Source: Phoebastria nigripes (lineage: Eukaryota; Chordata; Aves; Procellariiformes; Diomedeidae). From it: a stretch of 64,000 nucleotides of DNA. Each line of letters begins with the position of its first letter. The stretch's first letter is position 1. Location: the NCBI GenBank assembly GCA_035582835.1, contig JAYKAV010003044.1:1462340-1526339 (forward strand), read 5' to 3'. Under the pieces are notes generated by a model, which was given only the letters and a program-made list of their open reading frames with translations, searched no databases and was not told the DNA's origin. The position numbers were made by a program, and so were the translations under genes. Positions 53,301 to 64,000 of the stretch are shown here, piece after piece.

Positions 53301-53806
53301 GGGAGCTGCAGATAAGCTGGAATCTACAACTGCTGTGTATGCTTATGTAATACAAAGCATCGGTTTAATCACAGTGAGGGTATTCACTGAAATACTATCA
53401 CTTGTCTTTTGCAAAGAATTCATTTTTAACTAAAAATTTGAAAGTTGATGAAAAATGTGTATTTTACTTATTTACAAGCTTAAGTGTTGTTGGGTTTTTT
53501 AGCAGCAGATAGCATCTGGAAGTTATTAGACAAATCCTCTGTTTTCTACACCTCAGAGGAGAGACTTCTCTGAAACCAAACCTTCCTCTACATCACTACC
53601 AGCTCCTCTTAGCAATTGAGAAGTTGAGGCAAGCCTCTAAGCTTTTGAGTATCACTCCAGAAGATAATGGGAAGATTCCCAAATTTTTAAGACTATTCAT
53701 TTAAAAACAAATGCAAGGATTTTCAAAAGCTGCCAGGAGCGTAGGTGTCCTTGGAACCCCTTGTATATCATCCCTTCAAGAAAACTGTTTACTGGATGTT
53801 ATGGGT
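50383..53806. other. Intergenic stretch, no gene recognised
   Basis: AT-rich sequence with short open frames only and a small GT/TA tract at 51023-51042. No family match and no named repeat. Confidence 0.55.
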
Positions 53807-53990
53807 ATTGTAAAAACAAAGAAATTATCCTGTGCCTTGGGGACAATCACAGCCAATTGTGCTGATATTCACATTCAATTTGCTGCCAAGCAATTTACAG
53901 ATCAGTGGGATCTACACACGGAAGAACCTCTGTTTGTAAATCGTGTCCTATAAGTGAAGGCCAATTCCCTCATGTGAAATCAATGGGAAT
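53807..53990 (+). repeat. Ancient direct repeat, copy 1
   Basis: This segment aligns with 55584-55762 in the same orientation. Shared blocks in order include attgtaaaaacaaa, ggggacaat(c/t)acag(c/t)caattg, caatttgctgccaag, a tacaca(c/t)ggaagaa block, gtccta and ggccaattt/c. I judge overall similarity to be roughly three quarters of positions by eye. A coding frame across it (53711-53953) is not conserved in the other copy, so it is not a gene duplication I can support. It may be two copies of an old amniote interspersed repeat; the trailing caatgggaattagacaccca wording is typical of such relics. Confidence 0.75.
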
Positions 53991-55583
53991 TAGACACCCA
54001 AGTGCTTTTGAAAATCCTGTTAAGTAGCTATTGCATCTGTAGGTTCCCTTTAAAATCTGTCACTCTCCACTTGAGTCTAAGGGGTGTTGAATCAAGCCCT
54101 TGATGCTTTCTGACTTTTCCCTCACTTCTTCTGTCTTGTGAGTACCCACACGTATCAGGATCCATGCTTCACAGTCCAAAGAAAATAAAGACATTGCCAT
54201 AACAGTTGTGGTGCTTTTAAGCAGAGACACAGTGGGAATGCTCCTGGAACTTTTGCAGGCAGTGGGAGAAGGGCAGCGAGTCACCTAGCCCCTCCCTGCC
54301 ACTTTTTTGCTGTGTTGAATACATTAAAAAAAAAAAAAGCCATATTTTTATTATAGAAAATGCCAATATTGGACATTTAATGAGCATACAAAATATTGGG
54401 GACTTATGTTTGTCATTACACATTTTAACAAGCATATTCTCCATGAAGGAGCTCTGTGTCCCCCAGGCAGGATACAGTCCACACTGCGCTGTGTGTTGCT
54501 TTGATTAGGACTCATTTTAATGGAATAACAGGTTAAAAATGCACATAAAACTCACATAAAGGGCCTACATTTGTGTGTCAGGGCTACTCTAACATGATGC
54601 TTTTGCAGNCACCTCTCTTCACTCTCATTTCCTTACAAGCAAAACCGGGTAGCCGGCACATTTGTTCCAACTCCTGTCACGTTGCAGCATCGCCAAAATA
54701 CTTCAATTGTTGTCAAAGGCACACTTAGATCTCTGCAACGCGAGAACTTTCCCCGACAGATGAACAGCATCATCTAGGGGCCAGAGATCAGCACTAGGAA
54801 CCACACATACATGACCGAGGAAGCTCGTGGAGATCTGTAAAAAGAATTGCTCCTGAGCATGACAGTTCGTCACGTGAGAGGCCCACTGCTTTATTCTTAT
54901 TTGAAGCAACATACTGTGCAATGTCTTACATCAAGAAAACAAAACGCAATTAAGCTGGTTCAGCATTACAATTCATCTTTACTTTGGTGATTTTCCTGCA
55001 GGCTGCAATTACCCCGGACCAAAGAAAGCAACCCAGAGCGCCTTTGCCCTCTGAGCTGGAAGGATGCAGAACAGCCTTGTTCAGAGGTTGCACCATCACG
55101 ATAACATCATGACAGAATTTGCTTAAAAAGCCTCCAGAGATCTGGCTAATGTGACTATAAGACGTCCAAATGGGAGCTGGCTTACCCCATGCCTGCCCAG
55201 TCAGCGTGCCACTAGCCCTTGCCCCTCAAGGTTGCCATCTAAATCACCAAGCAAGGCACAGTCTGGGAGAACAGGTATTCACAGTAGTAACTATAATTCC
55301 CCCCCGCACACACACACACACTGAAATCAGTAGAAAAATTCCCCCACTGATGTCAATAGTGCCAAATGTGGCTCGGTACGCGAGGCAGAGCATGTTATGG
55401 CCATCAGCCCTCTCAGCAGTAGACCTACTGCTAGTTTGCCTATTTAAATTGCTGCCTCCTGCAAGGAATAGTTTGACTCTTAAATCAACAGATTTCCATA
55501 AGGATGTAAAACATCTTTATAACAATGATGATTCTAAACCACATTATGTCCAGAGGGAAGCAGTATTCACTGGGTGAATGAAA
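53991..55583. other. Between the direct repeats, no gene recognised
   Basis: About 1.6 kb with short unassigned frames, an A run (54326-54338) and a short CA microsatellite near 55307-55321. The passage ctgaaatcagtagaaaaatt ccc after it resembles wording of old amniote repeats, but I cannot name one. Confidence 0.5.
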
Positions 55584-55762
55584 ATTGTAAAAACAAATAA
55601 ATAAATGATCCCATCCCCAGGGGACAATTACAGTCAATTGCTCTTGTACTCGCATCCAATTTGCTGCCAAGAAATTTAGACTATCAGGATTTACACATGG
55701 AAGAATCCCTGTGAGGCAAGAATGTCCTAAATGATGGCCAATTTTCTTGTATGAAATTATGA
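55584..55762 (+). repeat. Ancient direct repeat, copy 2
   Basis: Partner of the segment at 53807-53990, displaced by about 1.78 kb in the same orientation and separated from it by several small indels. A short aataaataaat insertion sits near its start. The block caatttgctgccaag is identical in both copies. Confidence 0.75.
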
Positions 55763-58700
55763 TTTGTAACTGAAATCCTCTGACTACGGCTGTGCAGCAG
55801 GTATCAGTCTGAGACCAAGAACTTAACGCAAACTTCTGATTACAAACATCCTATTGTCACCGCTGCGTAACAACATTAGCTATTTGTTTGCTGTCATCAA
55901 TTTAATATACTATATTAGTAAGAGCTTTTATCACAATAATATAATGAAAAATGTGATTTCCTTGTCTTGTAACAGTAGGGACAAAGGAGCTATTCGCATT
56001 TTGCTGGGTGGATGAATGTTCACACTTTGGGAGAACAAAAGCCTAAAAGGAACTTGGCATTCATTACTTTGGACACAGCTTTAAGTAGCGGGGTAAAGAC
56101 TAGAGGACGTTTAACATTTAACAGATGAAGCAGATGCATATCCCACGTGGGATACAGGACTCAAACAAGCCTGGTTAATTGATGTGTCATGTAATGTGGC
56201 TTCCAAAAAACACATAAACTGAGCTCCGAGCCAAACAAGCCTATTTCAATAGTTACTTTTAGGGACTTAAATAAGCACATTCTGCAAGATGCTGTCAGCT
56301 GGAAGCAAAAAGGCAAGAAACCACACAGAGAAGGGACCTGGGCTCATGCTTAAAGCCAAGCCTAAGTGTAAATGCTTTGTTGAACCGGGGGCTAACAGAA
56401 GAGAAGGGGCTACAAAACGATAGCTGCTAGGCAAAAGTCAGCCAGGTTCCTCATTACAGATTTCCAACTTGCTTTGACGTGGCCACTGAGTAGCTGAGGT
56501 GGGCACTTCAGCTGCTCTAGGAGGGCAACTCCAGACTAAAAAGACATACTGGCACAAAGGAAAATGAAACAGAAGAGTGTTCAATGTATGTAAAACCGCT
56601 CCAATAGAAAACAAATGAATGATGAAATAATGGAGGTCCTGATAGTCCATGTTCTCAAACGTGGAGTTTGGGGCAATCCCTGGCTATTATTTTCACAATA
56701 CCTTGCATTCATTACTTTAAAAATGGTGTACTATGTCTGGAAAACAGGAAGTAAGCCATAAATCTCTAGTTTAAAAGCCATCTGAAGCCTGTGGACCAGA
56801 TATGTTCTCAATCAGTAGTCAGGCAGTAAATAAACATTTATATACAGCAACTGCTCTCAACCAGCCTGACCTCCGGCTATTACAGGGCACATAAAGAGGA
56901 AATTTGTTTAGTCCCGTAAAAGCCCAGGCAATATATCAATAGATTATTAAAAATGGAAACAATGTAGGCTAATGGATTATATTGATTTTAATAAACATAA
57001 GTATATGGGATTCAAAGATAAGAGTCAGATACGACATCCTTCCAAGCTCACCTTTAGGGATATCTCCTAAAATTAGCAAAACTAGATCTGTCAAGAATAT
57101 CAGTGACTGCTATTTTTTGCTTTGCAAATTGATGTATTTTTGGCTGAAGGACTTAAATTGGAGGGTTTGCATTTTTGTTTCTGCCTGTGAACCATGAATG
57201 CAGTCAAAAAATAAAACTTGTACATCTTTTAATGTCGTTGCTGTACAGAAAAAATTTCAAGCAGTTGCAGGCTATCCTCAGGCATGCTGGATGAAAGTAC
57301 ATAGATGCTACTGGGTTTTTTTTTTTTTAGGAGGATTGCTCACTCTTGCTGCAGCTACTATTGGTGGCAGATACCGAAGCCTGAATCTCTTCTGTTTTGG
57401 AAGCCTGGCAGGACGCTCAGGTAGTCCCAGTGCTGTCCTCCAACGACTTCCAAGTCTGAAACCAGCTAAGTACATTTGTGCTTGCAGCGGTCCTGACAAT
57501 GCCAAAACCCAGCAATCCTGCAAATCAATCTGATTCGTATACCACGTCTTTATCTTTGAAATAGTTGGCATGTGCCCTGAATATGTGGATGATTGTCAGA
57601 ATCTTCTGATATTTGTCCACTGCTAGAGCATATTTTCCCTCTGCTATTCTGCTGAGCGGCAGGCTTCCTTTGAAGGGGTCCCTTCAATTTGCCCACCATG
57701 AGTGCTCCCCTTTGATTTGACCTGGGAGTTCAGCAGACAGTCAGCATTGTTTTGAAAAATGACTTTTATTTTTAACTTTAGGAGAAGGTTTGTGGAAGAA
57801 TTAAATTTCTCAGTCAGGCATTCTCAGGAATGCGGGAACACAGAGGCTTACCAAAAAAATAGGCAAAGGCAGCCCTGCAGATCAAATTGCATTAGTAACT
57901 GTGACATAACTGGTTCTGGGATGAAGGGAGCTATGAAGTCTATTAACATACTCTGAATGTCAGGGTAGGGAAACAGTGTGTTCTGTATGATAATTGGGTC
58001 AATGTGATTACAAGTTTAATCTACCTCAGCAATTATAACCAGACTAAATTAAAGCAACCCTTGGTGCTAAAGAATGGAAGCATGGACAAAACCCTAAGCT
58101 GTTTTTCCACTTGGAGGAAAGGTTTTCCATCAGCAGCAAGGCATAAGTGCGTACACCCCAATTATTTAACAGTTCAGAAGACCTAAATGCACACTTCCCT
58201 TAAAGATCATACAAAGCAAATTCAAGTCCCTAATTATGAACACCCTTAAAACTTGGAGTAACTCAGCTCTAACCTTTATGGAAGGTTAGGACACCTTCCT
58301 AATTTATAGTAAGGACATGTGTCATGCATTTTTATTGTACCAATCAAATGCTACTTGAAAGCAAATGAATGCAGGGCTAGCCTCAAACACTTTAGAGTTT
58401 GGATGTATACCCAGAAGTTGAATACTTATGAGATAGCCATCCGAACTGCCCAAGTTTGTTGACATCACGAAGAAGGGTTATAAGAAAGGATTTATCTTGC
58501 TGCCTACAATTAAAAAATGGAAAATAAAGGAACAAGCCAAAATGAGTTCCTTTCATTAAATTGCAAGAGATGATCAGAAAGTTGTCCGAAGGACAGACAT
58601 GAACTGCTGTCCTCTGTGCATTACTTTCCATTTCTTTCCTTGCAAAAGGAGGGATGAAAAGCAGGTGAGCATAGGTGAGCATCCATTTACTTGAAAAGTC

Positions 58701-61700
58701 TGGGTTCCCCCCACAAACAAAATTCAGTGTAATACTTGTTGAGTTTTTTTCTGATTACAAACCAAAGGCTGAAGTCTTTATTTAGTGTCAATTGGTTTCT
58801 AAAGAAGAATACAAGACTAAACTTACAGTAAATTTCTACCACTCTCATTAGCTCCCAACGGTAGAAATAACACCCTTGCAAAATCCTGAATACCTCACAA
58901 ATTACAGTAATCTGCAATTATAAACTACAGTGTTAATGAGGTTTGATTGCCTGTTATTTGTGATGCCACCTATAAATGCCACTTACATTTTACAGCATAT
59001 TGAAGTTAACAATCTGTTTTGAGAAGATCACTAATAGTCAAATGGACTTTTATGAACACCTTTCGTGATTTCAATTTGTTACCTAGAAACCAAACATGGT
59101 CACAAAGCATTTATTCTCACCATAGAACTGCATCCATTTGATTCTTCCCATCACTATGATTTTCCTTCAGTACTGATACTGATCTTTATGCAGGAGGGCT
59201 GGTTTTCTTAATTAAGGAGAGTAGCATCTGAATTTTTATGCTTGACCTTTAATCAGAAGTATTTTGGTAAGTCTAAGAGGACTAATTGTGTCATTCATAT
59301 ACTTAAGGGATAATGTGCCTTGCAGAGCAGTACAGAAGGCAATAAACAGCTTTTACAAGAGATTAAACGCCCAAGCACAGCTAAAGCATTTAGATAACTG
59401 CAAAAGCCATTTATTGACACTGCTCTGATGCCAAAAAACACTTGTCTTATACAGTTCTACTCATAAAAAAGCAGCAAAAAACCCTCACAGCCATCGCTTT
59501 GCTTCCTTTCTAAGAGTCCTCTGTGCTTTTGTCCCAGAGATATTTCTTCAGAAAGTCTAAGTAACTTTTTGGGTGGTTTGCTTAAGAAAGAAAACAAAAG
59601 AAAAGCTCTAAGGATGACTTTCAGAGATGTGTTATTTTCAGAAAGTGGGTTCAGTTTCCCTAAGAGGGGAAATCTTGGACTGATTGACTTGAATTGAACC
59701 TGAATTTGTGCTTCTTTTCTCAGTAGTAGTACTGATACAATCAATCAGAACGGATCTGTAATGTACATTCCAACAAGTGAAAGTGATATTTGGGGTGCTA
59801 GAGGAACCAACGAACCAAACTGTACAGGTTTTTTTGGAAAGATGTATTATAAGAGAAATAGTTGGCAAAATGTGAAGACAAGCTGCTGTAGAGAGGAGGA
59901 AATGAAAGACTAGAAAAATTAAAAGTCTAATTCAGCTTATATATTTCATCATGCTTGACTCTGAGCAGTTGATGGCAATTAAAATCTGATGGCTAAATGC
60001 AGCTCACTGCATCTAACAGCGCGGGGGTCACAAATAACAGCCTAAACATTGTAAGAAGCAGTTTCACAGTTGTGAATCCCTCAGACTCCGTGCTCCCCCA
60101 GGCACCACTTAATGCTGCTGAGGGTACAGAGAAGGTCAGTGAAGTCATTCAAACAGCTTGAACATCTGTAGTATCACACCAGCATAGAGGTGGGTACCTA
60201 AGACAACTAAAGCCTAGTTTCTTTAGGGTGTCATGAACTAAGTCTAAAACAGACAGACAAACTGAATTTCCTCCCCCTCCCAAGAGCTCTGAGCAAAAAT
60301 TTCATTGCTTTTTTTTTTAAATGCTTCTGAATTTCCAGTCAACAGCCTTTAAAACTGATAATTAAACAATCTTTGGACTGCCACAAGAGCTCAGTATAAA
60401 ATGTTACCGGTGTCATCTCTTCCGGAGTTCTTTTCTAAATCAAAGGGAACCTTTCCTAGTTGGAAGTAGGAGAGCTAAGGCAGAAAAGGATGTCTGAAGT
60501 TAAGAGTGGAGAAAGAAAAATAAACCATTTGTGCCAGTTTGTTATTGTCTCTGTCTCATGACAGATAATTCCCGGTAAACACTCAAACAGCGAGTCCAAA
60601 CCAAGCACTACTTCTAGGTACATTCAGCACCGAGATAATTGCCAGAGATGTCCAGAGCAGACTGTTTTGAGAAACCTGAGGGAAGTCAGGACCTGGGTTG
60701 CCTGGGTTTTAACCCCTTAGTTCAGCCTGCTTTGCTGATTCCTATAGAAGAAAATACCTCCTACAGCTCAGGGACAGTTGTCGTTTTGTGACAATGAAAA
60801 CATCCAGTTTAGTGTTTGCTGGTGGCCCACACAGGAGGTCATTTACAGACAGTCCAAAAGACTAAGCTAGGGATACAATTTAAGGCCTCAGATGAGTACA
60901 ACACCTTGCCACAGATAGNGCTACAAAAGAAAAAGCGTCTCTTGCCGCTGCCAGCCAGCCACCAAGGGGGCAGGAGTGCGTGCAAGCTGCTGACGTGGTA
61001 GCCCGCGGAGGGACACAAGCTCATTCTGCCTCTGCTTCCAGCCGGGTCCAAGAGCCACACACTGAAGTCAGCTTGTTCCTGAGCTAATACATCCCACCTC
61101 TTGGCACGGTGGAGGGCCCAGGACAGCGGCACACAGACCAAGGCTGTGCCCGAGATGTGCCAGATCACGAGTGTGTCCTGAGATGCTGGGGACTTCTAAC
61201 TCTATACAACTCTACAGCGTGTTCTGCACCTTACAGAATCCAGTCTGCACCTGGTCGGACAGAGGAAGGAGCATGTTTGCTTCGTGATGCAATTTCTCCT
61301 TCCTTGATTCAGAACTTCCCAGGGGAACGAGTTAGTCCTGCACTGACACTGCTTGTGGAAGGCTGCGGAAGGCACAGGACTGCACGTATTCACCTGCTCT
61401 GCAGAGCCAAGAGCTCGTGCTTTCTGTGCCCTCTTCCCCTGAAGCATTCTCAGACCCACCACCAGTTGCCTCCACTCCTATGCATGGCAGAGGAAATACT
61501 TGAGAGCTGCTCAAGTAAATGGATTTCTTAGTTTTTCTTCCACAAAACATATCTGCATTTACCTTTCAGACCTGTGGGAAATCTTTGTATCTTTAACAGG
61601 TTCCTGCTAGTATGCCACATCCAGAAGAAGAGAATTAATGCATCCTCTGTACAAGACAAGTACATAAACTGTCACAAAATATTAACACAGATATGAAGCT

Positions 61701-63543
61701 ATTAGAACAAACCCCACTCCATAAACAGACTTGAAATATGGGTAACCAAGATAACAGTAAAATAAAAGGACACATTAAAGTTATATCCCTTTAAAAAATT
61801 AAACAAATCAGTTTTATAGTGATAGGCACTTCAGAAAGCTTATGTTTGAAAGTCTAAGGGCAAGTCAATAAGGCATAGCTAATTGGAGAACAAATTGACA
61901 TTCATAAGCTGGCATTTAACACGACCACGGTAAACAAGGTAATAGACAGTTAATGCAGTGGACAAGGGTGGTGAACAGAAGCAATCCAGGTTGAATAATG
62001 GAAAAGGACCAATTGAGCAAATTCGAAGTGCAAACATTCTGATTTCAGCCTGCTTAGCAGGGATCACTGACAAGCTCACAGCTATAATAGGCTTATTTGG
62101 GTTGTTGTCTTTAAAGAATGAGTGTGTCAACCGAAAAAAGAAAAGAAATCTACATAATGGCAAATGAATCCGGGTTACTAAGTGCACATAGTGATAAGGT
62201 TCAGGTGGGTAAATACTAATGGCTGCTTAGCACTGATAGATGTCTGAAATAACAGCAAGCAATCAGCATGCGATTGGCCAGTGCATTACTTAATGGTGCA
62301 TTATCTTAATATAAAAATTGCAAGGAGTCAAAACCCAGAGGAGTCACTGGAGGTAAGCTCTTCCTTACACAGAGGCCTTTTGCTCTTAAAAGGTGTGCTG
62401 CTTTCTATGGCACGGAGACAAAGTAAATCTGGGAGGATTTGAGACCGCTTTCTCATACAGTCACAGATATTAACACTGAAAGGCTCATTAGGATTGTATA
62501 GTTTAATATTTTGCCAAATGCATGTCCTGAACTCTCCTAATGCTTCCTGCACATATCATTCCTTCTGGATGAATCAATGCATAAATCTCAGCATCACATC
62601 CATGCTGATGGAAAGATTTTTCATATACCATGGACTCACCACAGGCCTTAAGTTATTGTAATACCGCTGTTACACAGACTAAAATGGCACGTGACAAGTT
62701 CTTTAGGGCCTTTTCTTTAGAACTGATGGGAGGATTTGAGAGTGTTTAAGGGAACAAGCGGAGAAGTGATATTTTCTTGCCTTTCACCTGACCAGCGGCA
62801 CAGCTTTAGGTCTAGGAAAGGAGAAGCAAGGAGGACAGGAGATACACGATAGGGAGAGCCAAGGCTGAAACTACAGAGTTGAGTTTAATTCTCTCACTCC
62901 AGGCCTTCAAATACAGAGACTATGTGCATTCTAAGCAGTTCTGAGTAAAAAAATTTTGGTAACCAGAAAGTTTTTGCTTTCTCAGCAAGAATCATCTCTA
63001 CCGCATCTTACCAGAACTTGCTCAGAAAGTCAAGGTCTGATTTCAGAAGTGTAAGTGAAATTTTTTTTCTTGAAATTTCAGTCAATTTTGATGTTCAAGA
63101 ATACTTGACCAGCTTTTGGATTTTGTGCTTTCTTTTCCAGTACAGTCATACAAGGGGCTCTTTACCTACTTATGTATAGCTGATTTTGTGTACCTTCCAT
63201 TCTAGTTGCGTGCCTGTTAAATATCTTTCTTTCCAGTATTATTCAGATAATAGATAGGAATTTCCCCCCCACCCCCAGAGGTGCTAGGATGTGCCTAAGG
63301 TCTTCACACAGCCCAGCCCAGCTGGAAGAACCAAGAACAGACCCCCCGCCCCATGCAGGATGTGCATGATTTTTATCGTCTAGCATCTAATATCAGGTTG
63401 CGCCTTAGCCAGACTTCCTTATCCTATGCCCTTAAGTTAAGCAACCACCACTGCAACAGTTAATACTAACAATTTACATGGCGTCTCAGGCATTTTGTCT
63501 AAAATTAATGAAGTCCAGCCATTGCCAATTAACATCATGCTCT
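55763..63543. other. Gene-poor stretch, no gene recognised
   Basis: Mostly AT-rich DNA. Open frames reach 140 codons (61109-61531, plus) but overlap others on the opposite strand and have no recognisable domains. A 13-base T run ending in AG at 57316-57330 precedes an open frame to 57533, resembling a splice acceptor, with nothing else to support an exon. C-rich short runs lie near 63266. Confidence 0.5.
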
Positions 63544-63840
63544 TTACTCCGCTCCTCTGAAATCGATTAATGTTACCCCAGNGCTTAAAGGCTTCCATTC
63601 GCCTGTGAACAAGTCAGTTTGCCATCCTATAGCTTGGATCAAAAAGACAGCTAATGCTTGCTGTACAACTTCAAACTTTTTTCTGGGTTTACTGTGTGCT
63701 TGCAGAGAGAGGACCACTTTACAGAGGGTTGGTAATGGTCCCCATATGCCATCTGACAAGGCCATGATCTCTGCTTCAATTCCCTTCGATCTATCAGCTC
63801 CTCTCAACGCCCTTGGCCAAGAGACTCTTGGAGCACTCAA
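63544..63840 (-). other. Unassigned open frame near right edge
   Basis: A 98-codon minus-strand frame with balanced composition (Trp, Pro, Lys and Leu scattered; no low complexity), overlapped by an 80-codon plus-strand frame. I recognise no family. Another minus-strand frame just upstream (about 63897-63972) is open for ~26 codons and then stops, so if the two belong together the unit is broken. A decayed retroelement fragment, a pseudogene piece or pure chance are all possible. It contains one ambiguous base at 63582. Confidence 0.2.
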
Positions 63841-64000
63841 GGAGTGATTTCTTTTGTTAGAGTCTCTGGCTTTGTTTCATTCATTGACTAATCTAGAGCT
63901 GCCAATTTAGGGCTGTGCATGATTTTCTGCAGACAGTTATCTGCTGTTACCTTGTCCCACAGAGACATCTTTTGGAGCCTTTCTTGATTAACACATTTCC

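Noticed and set aside
57316..57533. T run ending in AG followed by an open frame, like a splice acceptor and exon
   Set aside because: No clear donor, no known protein likeness, and an open frame on the opposite strand as well; T run plus AG is common by chance.
61109..61531. 140-codon plus-strand frame
   Set aside because: Overlapped by two minus-strand frames of 72-86 codons and without domain signatures; typical of moderately GC-rich noncoding DNA.

Overview
The window looks like an intergenic stretch of a sauropsid genome, most likely a bird. Three observations support this: a clear CR1 LINE 3' end with the characteristic ttctatgat-type terminal repeat (50087-50349), a second CR1 tail (42516-42583), and otherwise sparse, mostly ancient MIR-like interspersed repeats in moderately AT-rich single-copy DNA. 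A turtle or crocodilian is not excluded. The sequence is a draft assembly. It has many isolated N bases, a cluster of 13 N in about 180 bases near 11.7 kb, and a 140-base gap inside a GC-rich block at 42875-43014.

The only protein-coding family I can recognise is a head-to-tail pair of single-exon actin-related genes on the minus strand, at 21231-22362 (copy A) and 19376-20496 (copy B). Both resemble the testis-specific ACTRT (Arp-T1/T2) family. Copy A is colinear with the family from its start codon to its terminal Lys-Cys-Phe and would have encoded about 377 residues, but it carries two one-base frameshifts and one in-frame stop. Copy B is much more decayed, with at least five frameshifts and substitutions in the nucleotide-binding loops. 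Each has an AATAAA on the minus strand shortly after its end.

Layout: 1-120 is CpG-rich and may be the edge of a promoter island outside the window. 121-19300 has no recognisable gene, but holds CpG clusters near 7.0 and 8.2 kb and four of the MIR-like relics. 19.3-22.6 kb is the actin-related pair. 22.6-42.5 kb is gene-poor with one good MIR-like relic. 42.5-43.1 kb holds a CR1 tail, an exon-like segment and a CpG-rich block broken by the gap. 43.1-64 kb is again gene-poor and holds the main CR1 copy, an ancient direct-repeat pair (53.8 and 55.6 kb) and an unassigned open frame at the right edge.

In human, ACTRT2 lies upstream of PRDM16 beside a large gene-poor interval. If this window is the orthologous place, PRDM16 would lie off the left edge. 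That is inference only. I found no CRISPR array, RNA gene or evidence of a new multi-gene system.
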